Assembly (NCBI RefSeq): GCF_003130705.1
Contig: NZ_CP021355.1
Location: 744,001 to 808,000, forward strand
Origin: Rhodococcus oxybenzonivorans
GTDB taxonomy: Bacteria > Actinomycetota > Actinomycetes > Mycobacteriales > Mycobacteriaceae
DNA: 64,000 nucleotides
Direction: 5' to 3'
Positions 42,410 to 51,792 of the stretch are shown here, one piece after another. The notes beneath the pieces were generated by a model. That model did no database searches. It had not been told where the DNA came from and worked only from the letters and a program-made list of their open reading frames with translations. A program made the translations under genes and the position numbers. Position 1 is the stretch's first letter. Each line of letters opens with the position of its first letter.

Positions 42410-44023
42410 ATGAACAACGAGGTCTTCGACTACATAGTCGTGGGGGGTGGCTCCTCGGGGTCTGTCGTGGCAGCGCGACTCGCCGAGGCGGGAGCCGGCG
42501 TCCTTCTGCTCGAAGCAGGGGTTAGCGATCGTCGAATCGACGTCCGGATCCCGGCAGCTGTGGCAGTGGCATACCAGAAGGTGAACTGGAAGTACCCCGC
42601 CGAGCCGGACCCGACACGTACGAGTCAGCCCGAAGCGTGGATGGCCGGCAAGGTCATGGGTGGCGGTGGGTCGATCAATTCCTGCGTATTCGTTCGCGGC
42701 AACCGATCAGACTACGACGGCTGGGCAAAGGAAGGGTGTACGGGCTGGGACTTCGAATCTGTGCTCCCTTCCTTCAAGCGTATGGAGACCTGGGAAGGCG
42801 GGGCCGACGGTCTTCGCGGGGGTTCGGGTCCCATCGCAGTGAACGTCCAGAGCAATCACGGTGAGGGCAACACGACCTTCATCGAAGCGTGCGTCCAAGC
42901 AGGCTATGCCCGTAATCCCGACTACAACGGTGCGAGCCAGGAGGGCGTCGGACTGGGGCAGGTCAACCACCGGCGCGGTACGCGGTCGCAGGCCTCGCGG
43001 GAGTACATGAGGCGGGTGGCGCCGAAGGGCAAGGTCACCGTCGCTACCTCGAGTTTCGTCCATAGGATCCTTCTTGAGGACGGCGCCGCAGTGGGAGTCA
43101 AGTACCGACACAAGGGCGTCGAGAAGCAGGCACGGGCCCGCGACGAGGTGATCATCAGTGCCGGCTCGATCGGGTCACCTCGCCTCTTGCAGCTGTCGGG
43201 AATCGGCCCGCGTGCGGCGCTGTCCGACGCGGGCGTCGAGATCGTGCACCACCTTCCCGGAGTGGGGGAGAACTTGCACGAACACCCGTATCTGATGCAG
43301 CGCTGGCACACGACGATCCCGACCATCAACAAGATGCGGGTGGGCATGGTCGCCAAGGGGTTGGCAGACTACGTGCGCAATGGCAGCGGGATGCTCGCCA
43401 TGACCATGGTCCAGGTCCAGTGTATGGGTCGCACCGACTCCAGCCTCGAAACACCAGATCTGCAGTTGCAATTCGTGCCGTTCGCGATCACGCGCGGCGT
43501 CGACGAGAATGGGATGTTCAACGTCCAGCCGGCGAAAGAGGAGGGATTCCTCGCATCCTCCACCTACCTCAAGCCGCGTGCCAGGGGTTCGATCACGCTG
43601 CGCGATTCCGCGCCGGACAGTATGCCCCGGATCTCGTATCAATTCCTTGCAGACCAGGACGATGTCCGTGACTGTCTGCGAGGACTTCGTGAAATCCAGC
43701 GAGTGATGTCGCAGCCGGCAATGGCCGCGATCACCGCAGGCCAAATGAAACCCGAGGCGAACTGCAGAACCGACGCCGACTGGGAACAGTATGTTCGGCA
43801 GACCGTTACGCCGTCGTACCATCCAGTGGGTACATGCAAGATGGGAGTCGACGACCTTGCCGTCGTGGATCCAGAATTGCGGGCCCACGGACTTCGGAAT
43901 CTGAGGGTTGTCGATGCCAGCATCATGCCGACGATCACCACCGGGAATACCAACGCGCCGTCCATGATGATCGGCGAGCGGGCGGCCGAGCTGATCCTGG
44001 GTGTACGTCACGCCGCCCCCTGA
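42410..44023 (+). CDS. GMC-family flavin alcohol oxidoreductase
   Basis: A 537-residue glucose-methanol-choline oxidoreductase. FAD motif is YIVVGGGSSGSVVAARLAE at the N-terminus, VMGGGGSINSCVFVRGN is the first GMC signature and ISAGSIGSPRLLQLSGIGP the second. The catalytic His is in SYHPVGTCKMG, with the final GNTNAPSMMIGERAAELIL. It should oxidise a primary or secondary alcohol using FAD; the electron acceptor is unknown. GGAGGA lies before ATG 42410. With the SDR and aldehyde dehydrogenase it gives a second alcohol-oxidising option. Confidence 0.92.
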   Translation: MNNEVFDYIVVGGGSSGSVVAARLAEAGAGVLLLEAGVSDRRIDVRIPAAVAVAYQKVNWKYPAEPDPTRTSQPEAWMAGKVMGGGGSINSCVFVRGNRSDYDGWAKEGCTGWDFESVLPSFKRMETWEGGADGLRGGSGPIAVNVQSNHGEGNTTFIEACVQAGYARNPDYNGASQEGVGLGQVNHRRGTRSQASREYMRRVAPKGKVTVATSSFVHRILLEDGAAVGVKYRHKGVEKQARARDEVIISAGSIGSPRLLQLSGIGPRAALSDAGVEIVHHLPGVGENLHEHPYLMQRWHTTIPTINKMRVGMVAKGLADYVRNGSGMLAMTMVQVQCMGRTDSSLETPDLQLQFVPFAITRGVDENGMFNVQPAKEEGFLASSTYLKPRARGSITLRDSAPDSMPRISYQFLADQDDVRDCLRGLREIQRVMSQPAMAAITAGQMKPEANCRTDADWEQYVRQTVTPSYHPVGTCKMGVDDLAVVDPELRAHGLRNLRVVDASIMPTITTGNTNAPSMMIGERAAELILGVRHAAP

Positions 44024-44149
44024 CACATCAGCGAATCAGTGAAGCACAGCTGTAGCTGTAGCGGCCGATAGCCGCCTTTCTCCACAGGACGCCCTTCGCG
44101 TCCGCTCAACATCTAACGCAGTGGCGTGTAACAAAAGGGGAACATCACA

Positions 44150-45766
44150 ATGGCTCTCGACAAACAGCGATCTGGTCGGGTTGTCGGCGACTGGCTCCGC
44201 GAAGAAGCGGCCTTCGACCCGGACAGACCGTTCGTCCAGTGCGCAAGCGACTGGGTTTCGCTCGGTGAGCTGGACCGACGATCTGATCGCGTCGCGGCCG
44301 GACTTCAGTCATTAGGAATCGAAAAGGGCGACCGGGTCGCGGTCAATTTGCCCAATCGACTCGAATACATCGTGCTTATCTACGCAATCGCGAAGGCAGG
44401 TGCCATCCAGGTGCCTTTGAATACGTACCTGCGCGGTGAGTTCCTTCGGCATCAGTTGGTTCAGACCACACCGAAGGTCTACATCGGCGACAGTGCGGCA
44501 ATGGAAATGCTAAAGCCGATCTTGTCGGAGCTGACTGAGGAACCGCAGCTCGTGCTGGTCGGGGACGCGGCAAGTACCAGCGCAGCTCAGGTGTCGCTCG
44601 CGTACAGCGAGTTGGAATCGAGCGCAACTGAGTTCGTCGCACCTACTCTCTCGCCATCTGACGTCTGCGCAGTCATCTATACGTCGGGCACGACGGGTGC
44701 GTCCAAGGGGTGCACTATCACCCATGGTTACTACTGCAACCTGATCAACGTTTTCGTCGACTCAGGCTGGTACGAGAAGGGGGACGTGATTTTCGGTGCG
44801 AACCCACTATTCCATTTCAGCGGCCAAACCTGGTTGGTAGCAGCTGCACTGGCAGTTCGCGGATCCGTAATCGTGGAACCTGCTTTCAGTGCGAGCAAGT
44901 ATATGGAACGCATTCGTGAGACTGGTGCGACGGCGGCAATGGGAATGGGAGCCATGGGCATGGCGATTCTCGCCCAACCGCGGTCGGACGACGACCGTAA
45001 TCACAAGCTGCGGCACATTACGTTCATGCCGTCGACTGCGGAGTTCACAGCGCAGTTCGAGGAACGATTCGGGATTGCGCCATTCGCAGAGGTATTCGGG
45101 CAGTCCGAATGTTGGCCAGTGCTGCTCGGAGATCCGCGCGGTCCGCGCAAACCGGGAAGTATGGGCAAGCTGACGAAAGGGCTACAAGTCAAGATCGTCG
45201 ACGACGACGACGTCGAGGTACCCGTTGGTGAGTCCGGCGAGATCGTGGTTCGTCCGGACGCGCCGTTCCGCCTGTTCTCTGGCTACTGGAACAACGACGC
45301 CGTCAGTATCGATACATTCCGCAACCTGTGGCATCACACCGGTGACAAGGGTCGGGTAGACGAAGATGGATACTTCTGGTTTACCGATCGGAAGAAGGAT
45401 TCCTTACGTCGGCGCGGCGAGAACGTCTCCTCGGTAGAGCTCGAACAGGCGATTTTGCAGCATTCCTCCATCTTGCAGGCCGCAGTGCATGCGGTGCCAT
45501 CGGAGTTGAGCGAGGACGACATCAAAGTCTGTCTCGTTGTGACACAGAAGACTCAGATCGATATCGCCGATTTGTTCGAGTTCTTCCGTAAATCTGTTCC
45601 CTACTATGCGATTCCGCGGTATGTCGAATTTCTGGACGAGCTACCGGTAAACGTAAACGGCAGAGTGCAGAAGTTCAAGCTGCGTGACCGCGGGATCACC
45701 GACACCACCATCGATCTGGAGAAGCTGGGACATGTGGTTGCCCGGGCGGACCGGCGTCTGAGCTGA
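44150..45766 (+). CDS. AMP-forming acyl-CoA ligase
   Basis: A 538-residue ANL-superfamily ligase (acid + ATP + CoA to acyl-CoA). It shows P-loop-like IYTSGTTGASKGCTITHG, EVFGQSECWPVL, hinge FTDRKKDSLRRRGENVSSVE, and the C-terminal NVNGRVQKFKLR with the adenylation Lys. It is closest in style to crotonobetaine/carnitine or medium-chain CoA ligases. A paralogue with the same LRRRGEN hinge is at 47273. The gene begins 127 bases after GMC oxidoreductase with GGGGAA upstream. Confidence 0.92.
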   Translation: MALDKQRSGRVVGDWLREEAAFDPDRPFVQCASDWVSLGELDRRSDRVAAGLQSLGIEKGDRVAVNLPNRLEYIVLIYAIAKAGAIQVPLNTYLRGEFLRHQLVQTTPKVYIGDSAAMEMLKPILSELTEEPQLVLVGDAASTSAAQVSLAYSELESSATEFVAPTLSPSDVCAVIYTSGTTGASKGCTITHGYYCNLINVFVDSGWYEKGDVIFGANPLFHFSGQTWLVAAALAVRGSVIVEPAFSASKYMERIRETGATAAMGMGAMGMAILAQPRSDDDRNHKLRHITFMPSTAEFTAQFEERFGIAPFAEVFGQSECWPVLLGDPRGPRKPGSMGKLTKGLQVKIVDDDDVEVPVGESGEIVVRPDAPFRLFSGYWNNDAVSIDTFRNLWHHTGDKGRVDEDGYFWFTDRKKDSLRRRGENVSSVELEQAILQHSSILQAAVHAVPSELSEDDIKVCLVVTQKTQIDIADLFEFFRKSVPYYAIPRYVEFLDELPVNVNGRVQKFKLRDRGITDTTIDLEKLGHVVARADRRLS

Positions 45767-46067
45767 CGTTTTTGCGTCGAGTTACCTTGCCGGCCCGTAC
45801 TCTGATTTCGTCACAACCATCAAATAGTCGCGGAACGCCCGATGGGGAGCGGAGTTGACGGAGACGGTCCTCGGCGGTGCGGCACGGACAGCTCTCCGTG
45901 CCGCAGCGAATCGAGAGAATACCGGTGATGGAAGTTGCCTGCGAATGTGGGGCGAGGTTCGCGAAATTCCGGGAGAGCTGGCTTTGTGGTAACTGATGCG
46001 TCTTGGCAAATCAGGAGTCGTTCGTCACTCACACCGAACATAGCCACAGATTGTTAGGAGTTAAGGC
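45767..46067. other. Intergenic region before ferredoxin
   Basis: 300 bases with no supported gene. Minus-strand frames at 45782-46047 are Arg/Ser-rich and overlap each other in different frames; none has a ribosome site or recognised motif. Confidence 0.4.
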
Positions 46068-46382
46068 GTGACCTACGTTGTCGCCGAACCCTGTATCGAT
46101 GTCCTCGATAAGGCGTGCATCGAAGAATGTCCGGTGGACTGCCTTTACGAGGGCGGTCGCATGCTGTATATCCATCCAGATGAGTGTGTCGATTGCGGTG
46201 CCTGCGAACCGGTATGCCCTGTCGAAGCAATCTTCTACGTCGACGACCTGCCGGATCAGTGGAGTGTCTACGTCACCGCAAATGTTGAATTTTTCGAGGA
46301 GTTCGGTTCGCCGGGTAGTGCAGCGAAGTTGGGCAAGATAAACCGTGATCATCCGGCCGTGGATGCGCTACCCAGGGCCTAG
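46068..46382 (+). CDS. fdxC: 7Fe-type ferredoxin (FdxC-like)
   Basis: A 104-residue ferredoxin. Cys9, Cys17, Cys21 and Cys25 plus Cys40, Cys43, Cys46 and Cys50 give the [3Fe-4S]/[4Fe-4S] arrangement of actinobacterial FdxA/FdxC proteins, with the segment [20 protein letters not shown] typical. The long C-terminal tail is usual for this type. It carries electrons in the cytoplasm, and its place at the end of an oxidoreductase-rich run suggests service to a P450 or other oxygenase. The start is GTG 46068 after a GGAG/AAGG region. Confidence 0.88.
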   Translation: MTYVVAEPCIDVLDKACIEECPVDCLYEGGRMLYIHPDECVDCGACEPVCPVEAIFYVDDLPDQWSVYVTANVEFFEEFGSPGSAAKLGKINRDHPAVDALPRA

Positions 46383-46599
46383 GGAGGTTCCGCGGCGGTC
46401 GGTTACTTGGACGAGATGATTGCGACCAAGATTGCTCCGAAATTTTGCGGATCCCGCTGCTAGAGTATGAGCCAGGTCCTGCGCCGGGCGGCGGGGTGCC
46501 TGTTTCAGGCCTCCTGGAAAAGGGCTCTACCCGCCGCTCGCCGCCGATGACATTTCCGTCGCGGTTACGTGTGTCAGGTCCTTGAGCTCGCTCCCCAGC

Positions 46600-46886
46600 C
46601 CTATTATTGATCGGCGCAGCCGGTATGTCCGGCTTCCGTATCTGCCGGGTGGGCACCGCGCCGAGCCTTTCGCCGCGGCGCTGGGTGAGTTGGTCGAGCA
46701 ATCCCAGAGCACGCGCGCTGGACGATGACCAGGGACCAGGGTACGGAGATGGCGCGGCACGATCTGTTCGGTCATCTGTTCGCCGAGGGTGTCTACTTCG
46801 CCCATGCCGCCTCACCTTGGTTGCGTGGCACGACCGAAAATACGAACGGATTGCTTCGGCAGTACTTCCGACTGATACGAAAATGA
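46600..46886 (+). pseudogene. IS30-family transposase remnant
   Basis: Reads PIIDRRSRYVRLPYLPGGHR, then (after a shift near 46710) TRDQGTEMARHDLFGHLFAE and SPWLRGTTENTNGLLRQYFR, ending at TGA 46886. These are the catalytic-core blocks of IS30 transposases (the WDxGxEM segment and the RGTNENTNGLLRQYF block). Both ends of the gene are missing, so it is a dead fragment between the ferredoxin gene and the ligase gene. Confidence 0.72.
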
Positions 46887-47272
46887 AGGTGACCACAGGA
46901 GGCGACCGGGTGTATGCGGGAGTCTCCTTGCAGTGCGGATCAGCGAAAGCCCTCGAAGGCCTTCGGTGGGCTTCCGCCAACGACGTGAGATGTTGGGTTG
47001 CTGGCGAGTTCAGTCAGGTAATGGGCATCGAGACCTACGATATCGCCGGCGATGGCGTCATCCGATCCAGCAACAACCGGGCAATGAGGTCAAGTCCTGG
47101 GAGGCGGTGTACGACATCGTCGCGTGAGTCTTCGGCGGGTGGTTATGCGGTCAGCGCCGCTTGAGTCACCTCCTGAGCGGGTTCGACAGCGGCGCCGTCG
47201 GGGTGGACACCGCGGGAGCGGGCCAGCCGTCGAGCCGAGATAGCGGCGGCCTTCGATCCACTCGGCATGCAT
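46887..47272. other. Intergenic region with possible gene debris
   Basis: About 390 bases. Plus frames contain QVMGIETYDIAGDGVI and, in another frame, GNEVKSWEAVYDIVA, which look like short pieces of a lost gene, but no family is recognised and no intact frame exists. Confidence 0.3.
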
Positions 47273-48856
47273 TCAGTGCGCTATGGGCATACCCACAGCC
47301 TCTCGATCCCAAGTGTGTGTGTTGTTCGGGCGTGTTCGTAGCTGGAATTTCTGCACGCGAAGGGTCTGGTTCTTCGGTAGCTCCGCGACGATTTCGATGA
47401 ATCGGGGCACCATGAACCGGGGCAGTCGAGGAATGACGAATCGGATTAGATCCGACGGCTCTATGGTTCGGCCTTCGACCGGGACCACGAAGACTTTCAC
47501 CTCTTCCTCACCGAACTGTGCGGGGACTCCAACACATGCCGCTTCGAGAACATCGGGATGCGCCAGCACTTCGGCCTCCACTTGGAAACTGGAAATGTTC
47601 TCTCCACGGCGGCGCAACGTATCTCGCGTTCGATCGACATAGTAGTAGTTGTCATCGGGATCCCGCCGGAACGCATCGCCGGTGTGGAACCATCCGTTGC
47701 GCCATGCCGAAATCGTCTCGGCGGGGCGCTTTACATATCCGAGGTTCATCTCCCACGGCCGGTGAGTCCGAATGATCAGCTCGCCCACTTCGCCTGTCGG
47801 CACAGGCATGTCGTGCTCATCGACGATCCGCAACTCGACCCCTGATCGCGGCCGCCCCACGCTGCCCGGGATGATGTCCCCTCCAGGCGGCACGAGCAGC
47901 GGAGTGCTGATTTCGGTCTGCCCGTATACAGAGCTGAGCAAGTCGACGCCGAAACGCTGGCGAAAGCTCTCGTGGTCGGCGACTATCGGGGCTAGAACGA
48001 CGGTTCGCAGTCGATGCTTTCGCTCCTCAGGGGAGGGTTCCTGCGCGAGTAGAAACTGCGCCATCGTGCCTACCAGCAGAGAATGCGTCGCCCTGGTTTC
48101 CGCGAGAACGTTCCAGTAGCGTGACCCGGAGAATTGGTCGCGTATGGCGAGGCTTGCCCCGGCGGACATGCAGACCAGTGCAGTCATCTGCCCGCTGACA
48201 TGGAACAGTGGAGTGTCGACCAGCCATCGGTCTGTGTGCCTGAGTCCGCCGCCTTCTCCCATTGCGTTCACGCCGCCCATATAGGTTGCTAGGCACGGTG
48301 TCAGCACACCTTTCGCGGTGCCCGTGGTGCCGGACGTGAAGTTGACCGCGTGCACGTCCCACGCGTCCAGTGGGGGGTCCAGAACTGGAGCTGCCGCAGT
48401 ACCTCCTGCAAGTTCAGCTGGCGACACGACGGTGAGGTCGAGTCCGAGTTGGTCGATGCGTTCACCGAGGACTGCATCGGTGACGATCACGGACGCGGCA
48501 GATTCTGTGCATGCATGACGCAAGGTTTCTCCGCGGTAGGCCGTATTCACCGTGACCATGACAGCACCCAGCATGCTGACACCCCACCAAGCGCGCAGCC
48601 AGCTCAGACCGTTCGGCAGAAGGATCAGGACGTGATCTCCCCGACACACACCGCGGTCCGCGAGAGCGCCGGCCGCGCGTTGCGCGTTCTCAAGAGACTT
48701 TGCCCAGTTCCATGTTTCACCGTCCGAACCGAGCACGCACAGTTCGCGCGGGCGCACGGCGGCCTGGTGTTCGAGGATGTGGCGTGTCACCACCTTGTTT
48801 CGGTCCGGAAGTGGACCCACCTCCGATGAGTCCTCTGCCCCGGACGTGGTGTTCAT
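47273..48856 (-). CDS. AMP-forming acyl-CoA ligase (CaiC-like)
   Basis: A 527-residue ANL-superfamily ligase with NFTSGTTGTAKGVLTPCLAT, VYGQTEISTPL, hinge VDRTRDTLRRRGENISSFQ and C-terminal NQTLRVQKFQLR with the likely catalytic Lys. It activates a carboxylic acid to its CoA ester, and shares overall design with the ligase at 44150 although it is on the opposite strand. ATG 48856 is chosen over an in-frame codon at 48886 because AAAGGAG precedes it. It is separated from the ferredoxin/reductase genes by a thioesterase gene. Confidence 0.92.
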   Translation of the reverse strand: MNTTSGAEDSSEVGPLPDRNKVVTRHILEHQAAVRPRELCVLGSDGETWNWAKSLENAQRAAGALADRGVCRGDHVLILLPNGLSWLRAWWGVSMLGAVMVTVNTAYRGETLRHACTESAASVIVTDAVLGERIDQLGLDLTVVSPAELAGGTAAAPVLDPPLDAWDVHAVNFTSGTTGTAKGVLTPCLATYMGGVNAMGEGGGLRHTDRWLVDTPLFHVSGQMTALVCMSAGASLAIRDQFSGSRYWNVLAETRATHSLLVGTMAQFLLAQEPSPEERKHRLRTVVLAPIVADHESFRQRFGVDLLSSVYGQTEISTPLLVPPGGDIIPGSVGRPRSGVELRIVDEHDMPVPTGEVGELIIRTHRPWEMNLGYVKRPAETISAWRNGWFHTGDAFRRDPDDNYYYVDRTRDTLRRRGENISSFQVEAEVLAHPDVLEAACVGVPAQFGEEEVKVFVVPVEGRTIEPSDLIRFVIPRLPRFMVPRFIEIVAELPKNQTLRVQKFQLRTRPNNTHTWDREAVGMPIAH

Positions 48857-49062
48857 GTCAACTCTCCTTTCGCAGGCGACCCGCATAGACCCGGGGTAGC
48901 GGCTTCGCCGTCGCTGAGTTCAGGCCCTGCTGTGATGCATGTAGCAGCCCGGATCGGCTGTTTACCGGTCCCGCAGATATGGCGGGAGGATTGGACCCCA
49001 CCGTGCGATTCGAAGGTGTCTTCGCGGTGCACCGCAAGAGCTTGCCGAGCGTTCGGCTACCA

Positions 49063-49656
49063 CTAAGGTTGGTCGGGTCTGAGCACGACGAATAGGGCTT
49101 CGGCGTCGGCTAACACATCCGACCCCTGGAGCAGTCGGCCCTCGGCGAAGATCTTTCGATCTTCTGAACGATCGATCCGTCCTTCGAAACGTAGTTCGAC
49201 GTCGATTGGTGTGATGCGGCGGTAGTTGACGTGCAGATAGGCGGTGCGCGACCGATCGCGACCTCTGGCTGCGAGAGTTCCCAGCATCTCGTCGAAGAGC
49301 AGGGACACGGTACCACCGTGCGCAGCGATCCCGCCCGCGACGTGGGCGCGTCGAAATGTGATCCGGCCGCTGGTGTGCTCGGTAGATTCATCCTCAATGA
49401 GGATTGGAGGAAGTGTGGGGTGGCCTCTGCCGGGAAGATCACGCCGATTGCCTGCCGAAGACAGGCTTGAGTCGACGCTGTGCGCTTCCAGAGTTGCGCA
49501 CGTGCTCAGGATATTGGCGGTGCTGGTGCGTACGACGTCTTCGGATTCGGTTGTCGCGGAGACCGAAGCGACGGCGTCGACGAGACGCCGGGTCGCCTCG
49601 AGTAGGGAACCGTAGGTGACAGAACCTGTAGGCCGGGTGCTCTCGAATATATACAT
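49063..49656 (-). CDS. PaaI-like hot-dog thioesterase
   Basis: A 197-residue protein whose C-terminal 110 residues are a PaaI/4HBT hot-dog: AHVAGGIAAHGGTVSLLFDE carries the usual HGG followed by the acidic residue (LFDEMLG) that activates water, then YLHVNYRRITPIDVELRFEG. The N-terminal 80 residues are helical with no assigned role. It would hydrolyse acyl-CoA, either to release product or to free stalled CoA. It is 170 bases downstream of the ferredoxin reductase gene. Confidence 0.82.
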   Translation of the reverse strand: MYIFESTRPTGSVTYGSLLEATRRLVDAVASVSATTESEDVVRTSTANILSTCATLEAHSVDSSLSSAGNRRDLPGRGHPTLPPILIEDESTEHTSGRITFRRAHVAGGIAAHGGTVSLLFDEMLGTLAARGRDRSRTAYLHVNYRRITPIDVELRFEGRIDRSEDRKIFAEGRLLQGSDVLADAEALFVVLRPDQP

Positions 49657-49825
49657 TTCAGTCCAAATCGTTCGGCGCCGACGGACGAAGGCAAATGCCT
49701 GCGGGCGGCGAGTTCATCGCGTGGAGGGAGTCGCCGAGGCTAGCCGTGTGGTGATATCCGGTGAACCCGGTGAGTCCTCCGTCCGGGCTCAGCGGTGTCG
49801 GGGAGTCGCCTTCGAAAACCGAGCG

Positions 49826-51061
49826 TCATACGAGGGTCGCGATATGAGCTTTCAAGTCAAACGCAGTGTCGGCTGCCTGCTCGGGGGTGAGAGTGCCACC
49901 CGCGGAAAGCAGCTTGCGAGAGGCCATGTGGTCACCGGGGCGGTTGAGCGACTCGACCGCGCGTAGTGTCCCGTCGTCGAAACAGAACACTGAGAACTTT
50001 CCGTCCGCCGGGCTGCCGCGCACAACCGATTCGTCGCTGCCTGTCGTGAGCCCGGCGATCTGGAGCTTGAGGTCTGCCTGATCGCTCCAGAACCAGGGCA
50101 CACTGTGATAAGGCTCTGGAGTGCCTGCGATCCGAGCGGCAAGGCATCGTGGTTGCGCGGTCGCATTGTGGACGGATTCCAAACGGACTATCCGTCCTTG
50201 CGCATAGGGGTTGGGGCACGCAGCGCAATCGCCTACGGCCGAGATCCTCGGATCCGCGGTTGTGAGGAACTCGTCGACCAGGATTCCGTTGTCGGTCGGG
50301 AGTCCGGCAGCGTCTGCGAGCTCGGTATTGGGTACTGCCCCCACGCCGACGAGAACGAGATCTGCGGGAAATTCTCGGCCGTCGGACGTAGTCACCGTAG
50401 TGACACGACCGTCGCGTCCTGAGAAGTTGGCGACGTTGACGCCGAGTTCCACGTGGAGGCCCCGAGACCGGTGCGCATCCAGAAGATAGTCTCCCATTCG
50501 AGGGGACAGGACCCGGCCCATCAGGCGATCAGCGAGTTCGACGACGACAGTGGGTATTTTCAGTTTCACCGCCGTCGAGGCAACCTCTAGTCCGATGAAT
50601 CCTCCACCGACGACAACGACGTTGCTGACATCGGCCAGGCGACAACGAATATCGTCTGCTTCTGTGAGCGTGCGTAATCCGACGACTCCGTCGAGCGCGG
50701 CACCTTGCAGTGGGAGGCTCCGGTTCCGTGCACCGGTTGCGATGACGAGGTGGTCGTAGCCAAGGGACACCCCCGAATCGAGTAGCACGGTGCCAGCAGC
50801 TCGATCGATGGTGGTGACGCGCTCAGAAAGCAGTACTTCGACCTCATGCTGTTCGTAGAAGCTGCGGGGGTGGAGCCAGAGTCGGTCACGTGAGGAATTC
50901 CCGGTGATGTGGCCCTTGGACAGCGGGGGCCGCTGATAGGGCAGGTGCGGCTCGTCGCCGATGAGGATGATGCGCCCGGCGAAACCTTCCTCGCGGAGCG
51001 AAGTCGCGGTCTGCGATCCTGCCTGCCCGGCACCGACGATGACGACCGTCGGGGCCGGCAT
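49826..51061 (-). CDS. NAD(P)H:ferredoxin reductase (putidaredoxin-reductase type)
   Basis: A 411-residue flavoprotein. FAD motif is VVIVGAGQAGSQTATSLRE, then PYQRPPLSKGH, YDHLVIATGA, the NAD-binding VVVVGGGFIGLEVAS, and the second FAD motif VGVGAVPN...SAVGDCAACPNP. It passes electrons from NADH to a [2Fe-2S] ferredoxin for a P450. The start ATG 51061 overlaps the ferredoxin stop (ATGA); the longer open frame to 51268 lies within the ferredoxin gene. The pair, facing away from the P450 gene at 51793, forms a class I P450 redox chain. Confidence 0.92.
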   Translation of the reverse strand: MPAPTVVIVGAGQAGSQTATSLREEGFAGRIILIGDEPHLPYQRPPLSKGHITGNSSRDRLWLHPRSFYEQHEVEVLLSERVTTIDRAAGTVLLDSGVSLGYDHLVIATGARNRSLPLQGAALDGVVGLRTLTEADDIRCRLADVSNVVVVGGGFIGLEVASTAVKLKIPTVVVELADRLMGRVLSPRMGDYLLDAHRSRGLHVELGVNVANFSGRDGRVTTVTTSDGREFPADLVLVGVGAVPNTELADAAGLPTDNGILVDEFLTTADPRISAVGDCAACPNPYAQGRIVRLESVHNATAQPRCLAARIAGTPEPYHSVPWFWSDQADLKLQIAGLTTGSDESVVRGSPADGKFSVFCFDDGTLRAVESLNRPGDHMASRKLLSAGGTLTPEQAADTAFDLKAHIATLV

Positions 51062-51384
51062 CAGTACTGCTCCGGGGGGAGGCGCACAACCAGCGAGTCG
51101 AGATCGGGCCCGAGCGTGAGCTGGCAACTGAGCCTGCTGCCGGGAAGCCGCGGTGAGGCGGTGTAGTCGAGCATCTCCTCCTCGTCTTCGTTGGGTGCAC
51201 CGAGGCGCTCGATGTCGGCATCGTCGACGTAGACGTGGCAGGTAGCGCAGGCCAGCGTCCCGCCGCACTCGGCCACGATCTCACTGATGCCGTTCGCCAA
51301 CGCTGCTTCCATCACCGAGGTTCCTTCGTCGACCTCCACTATCACGTCGTCACCATCGAGGCGTTTGTAAGTCAGTTTCGCCAC
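51061..51384 (-). CDS. [2Fe-2S] ferredoxin (adrenodoxin/putidaredoxin type)
   Basis: A 107-residue plant-unlike, vertebrate-type [2Fe-2S] ferredoxin. The cluster Cys are in AECGGTLACATCHVYV with the fourth in SRLSCQL, and the acidic patch NEDEEEMLDYT matches the partner-binding region of adrenodoxin-like proteins. It carries electrons from the reductase next door to a P450, most simply the one at 51793, whose gene starts divergently 409 bases away. Confidence 0.93.
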   Translation of the reverse strand: MAKLTYKRLDGDDVIVEVDEGTSVMEAALANGISEIVAECGGTLACATCHVYVDDADIERLGAPNEDEEEMLDYTASPRLPGSRLSCQLTLGPDLDSLVVRLPPEQY

Positions 51385-51792
51385 GGCTCATCTCCATCCT
51401 CTTGCCGGTAGGGCCGACCTTCAGTCCGGGGCCATGTCCCGGGTGTCAACGGCAGCGGGTCAAAGCGCTGGACCGCACGGATTTCAGCTGCCATTTCCGG
51501 TAGTCTAAATCAAAACAGAAAAAGACGCACCACCGTATTTTCGAGCGCGGTTGTAGAGGAAGGGGCGCGACCGTGTGCGAACTGCGGTGTACTGGTCGAA
51601 TGAAGCGACGATGTGACGTACTTGACAGTCGACTTAGCAGGAGATAGAAACAGAGTCGTTCTAATGGAACACAGAATTTCTTCCGGCGGAGCGCAGAATC
51701 TGCTTCGATCTACGGATCACCTGATGAGCGGGTATGACGGAAATGGCTGGAACTGACCGCCGCGTGAGTGAATATCAACTAGGAGCTTCATC
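51385..51792. other. Divergent intergenic region with TCTAAATC half-site
   Basis: 408 bases between the divergent ferredoxin and P450 genes. TCTAAATC at 51504-51511 matches the second half of the CTAATCTAAATC motif found at 15394 and 37597. The stretch around it (51500-51540) is AT-rich, so a shared promoter is likely there. No gene is seen. Confidence 0.4.
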
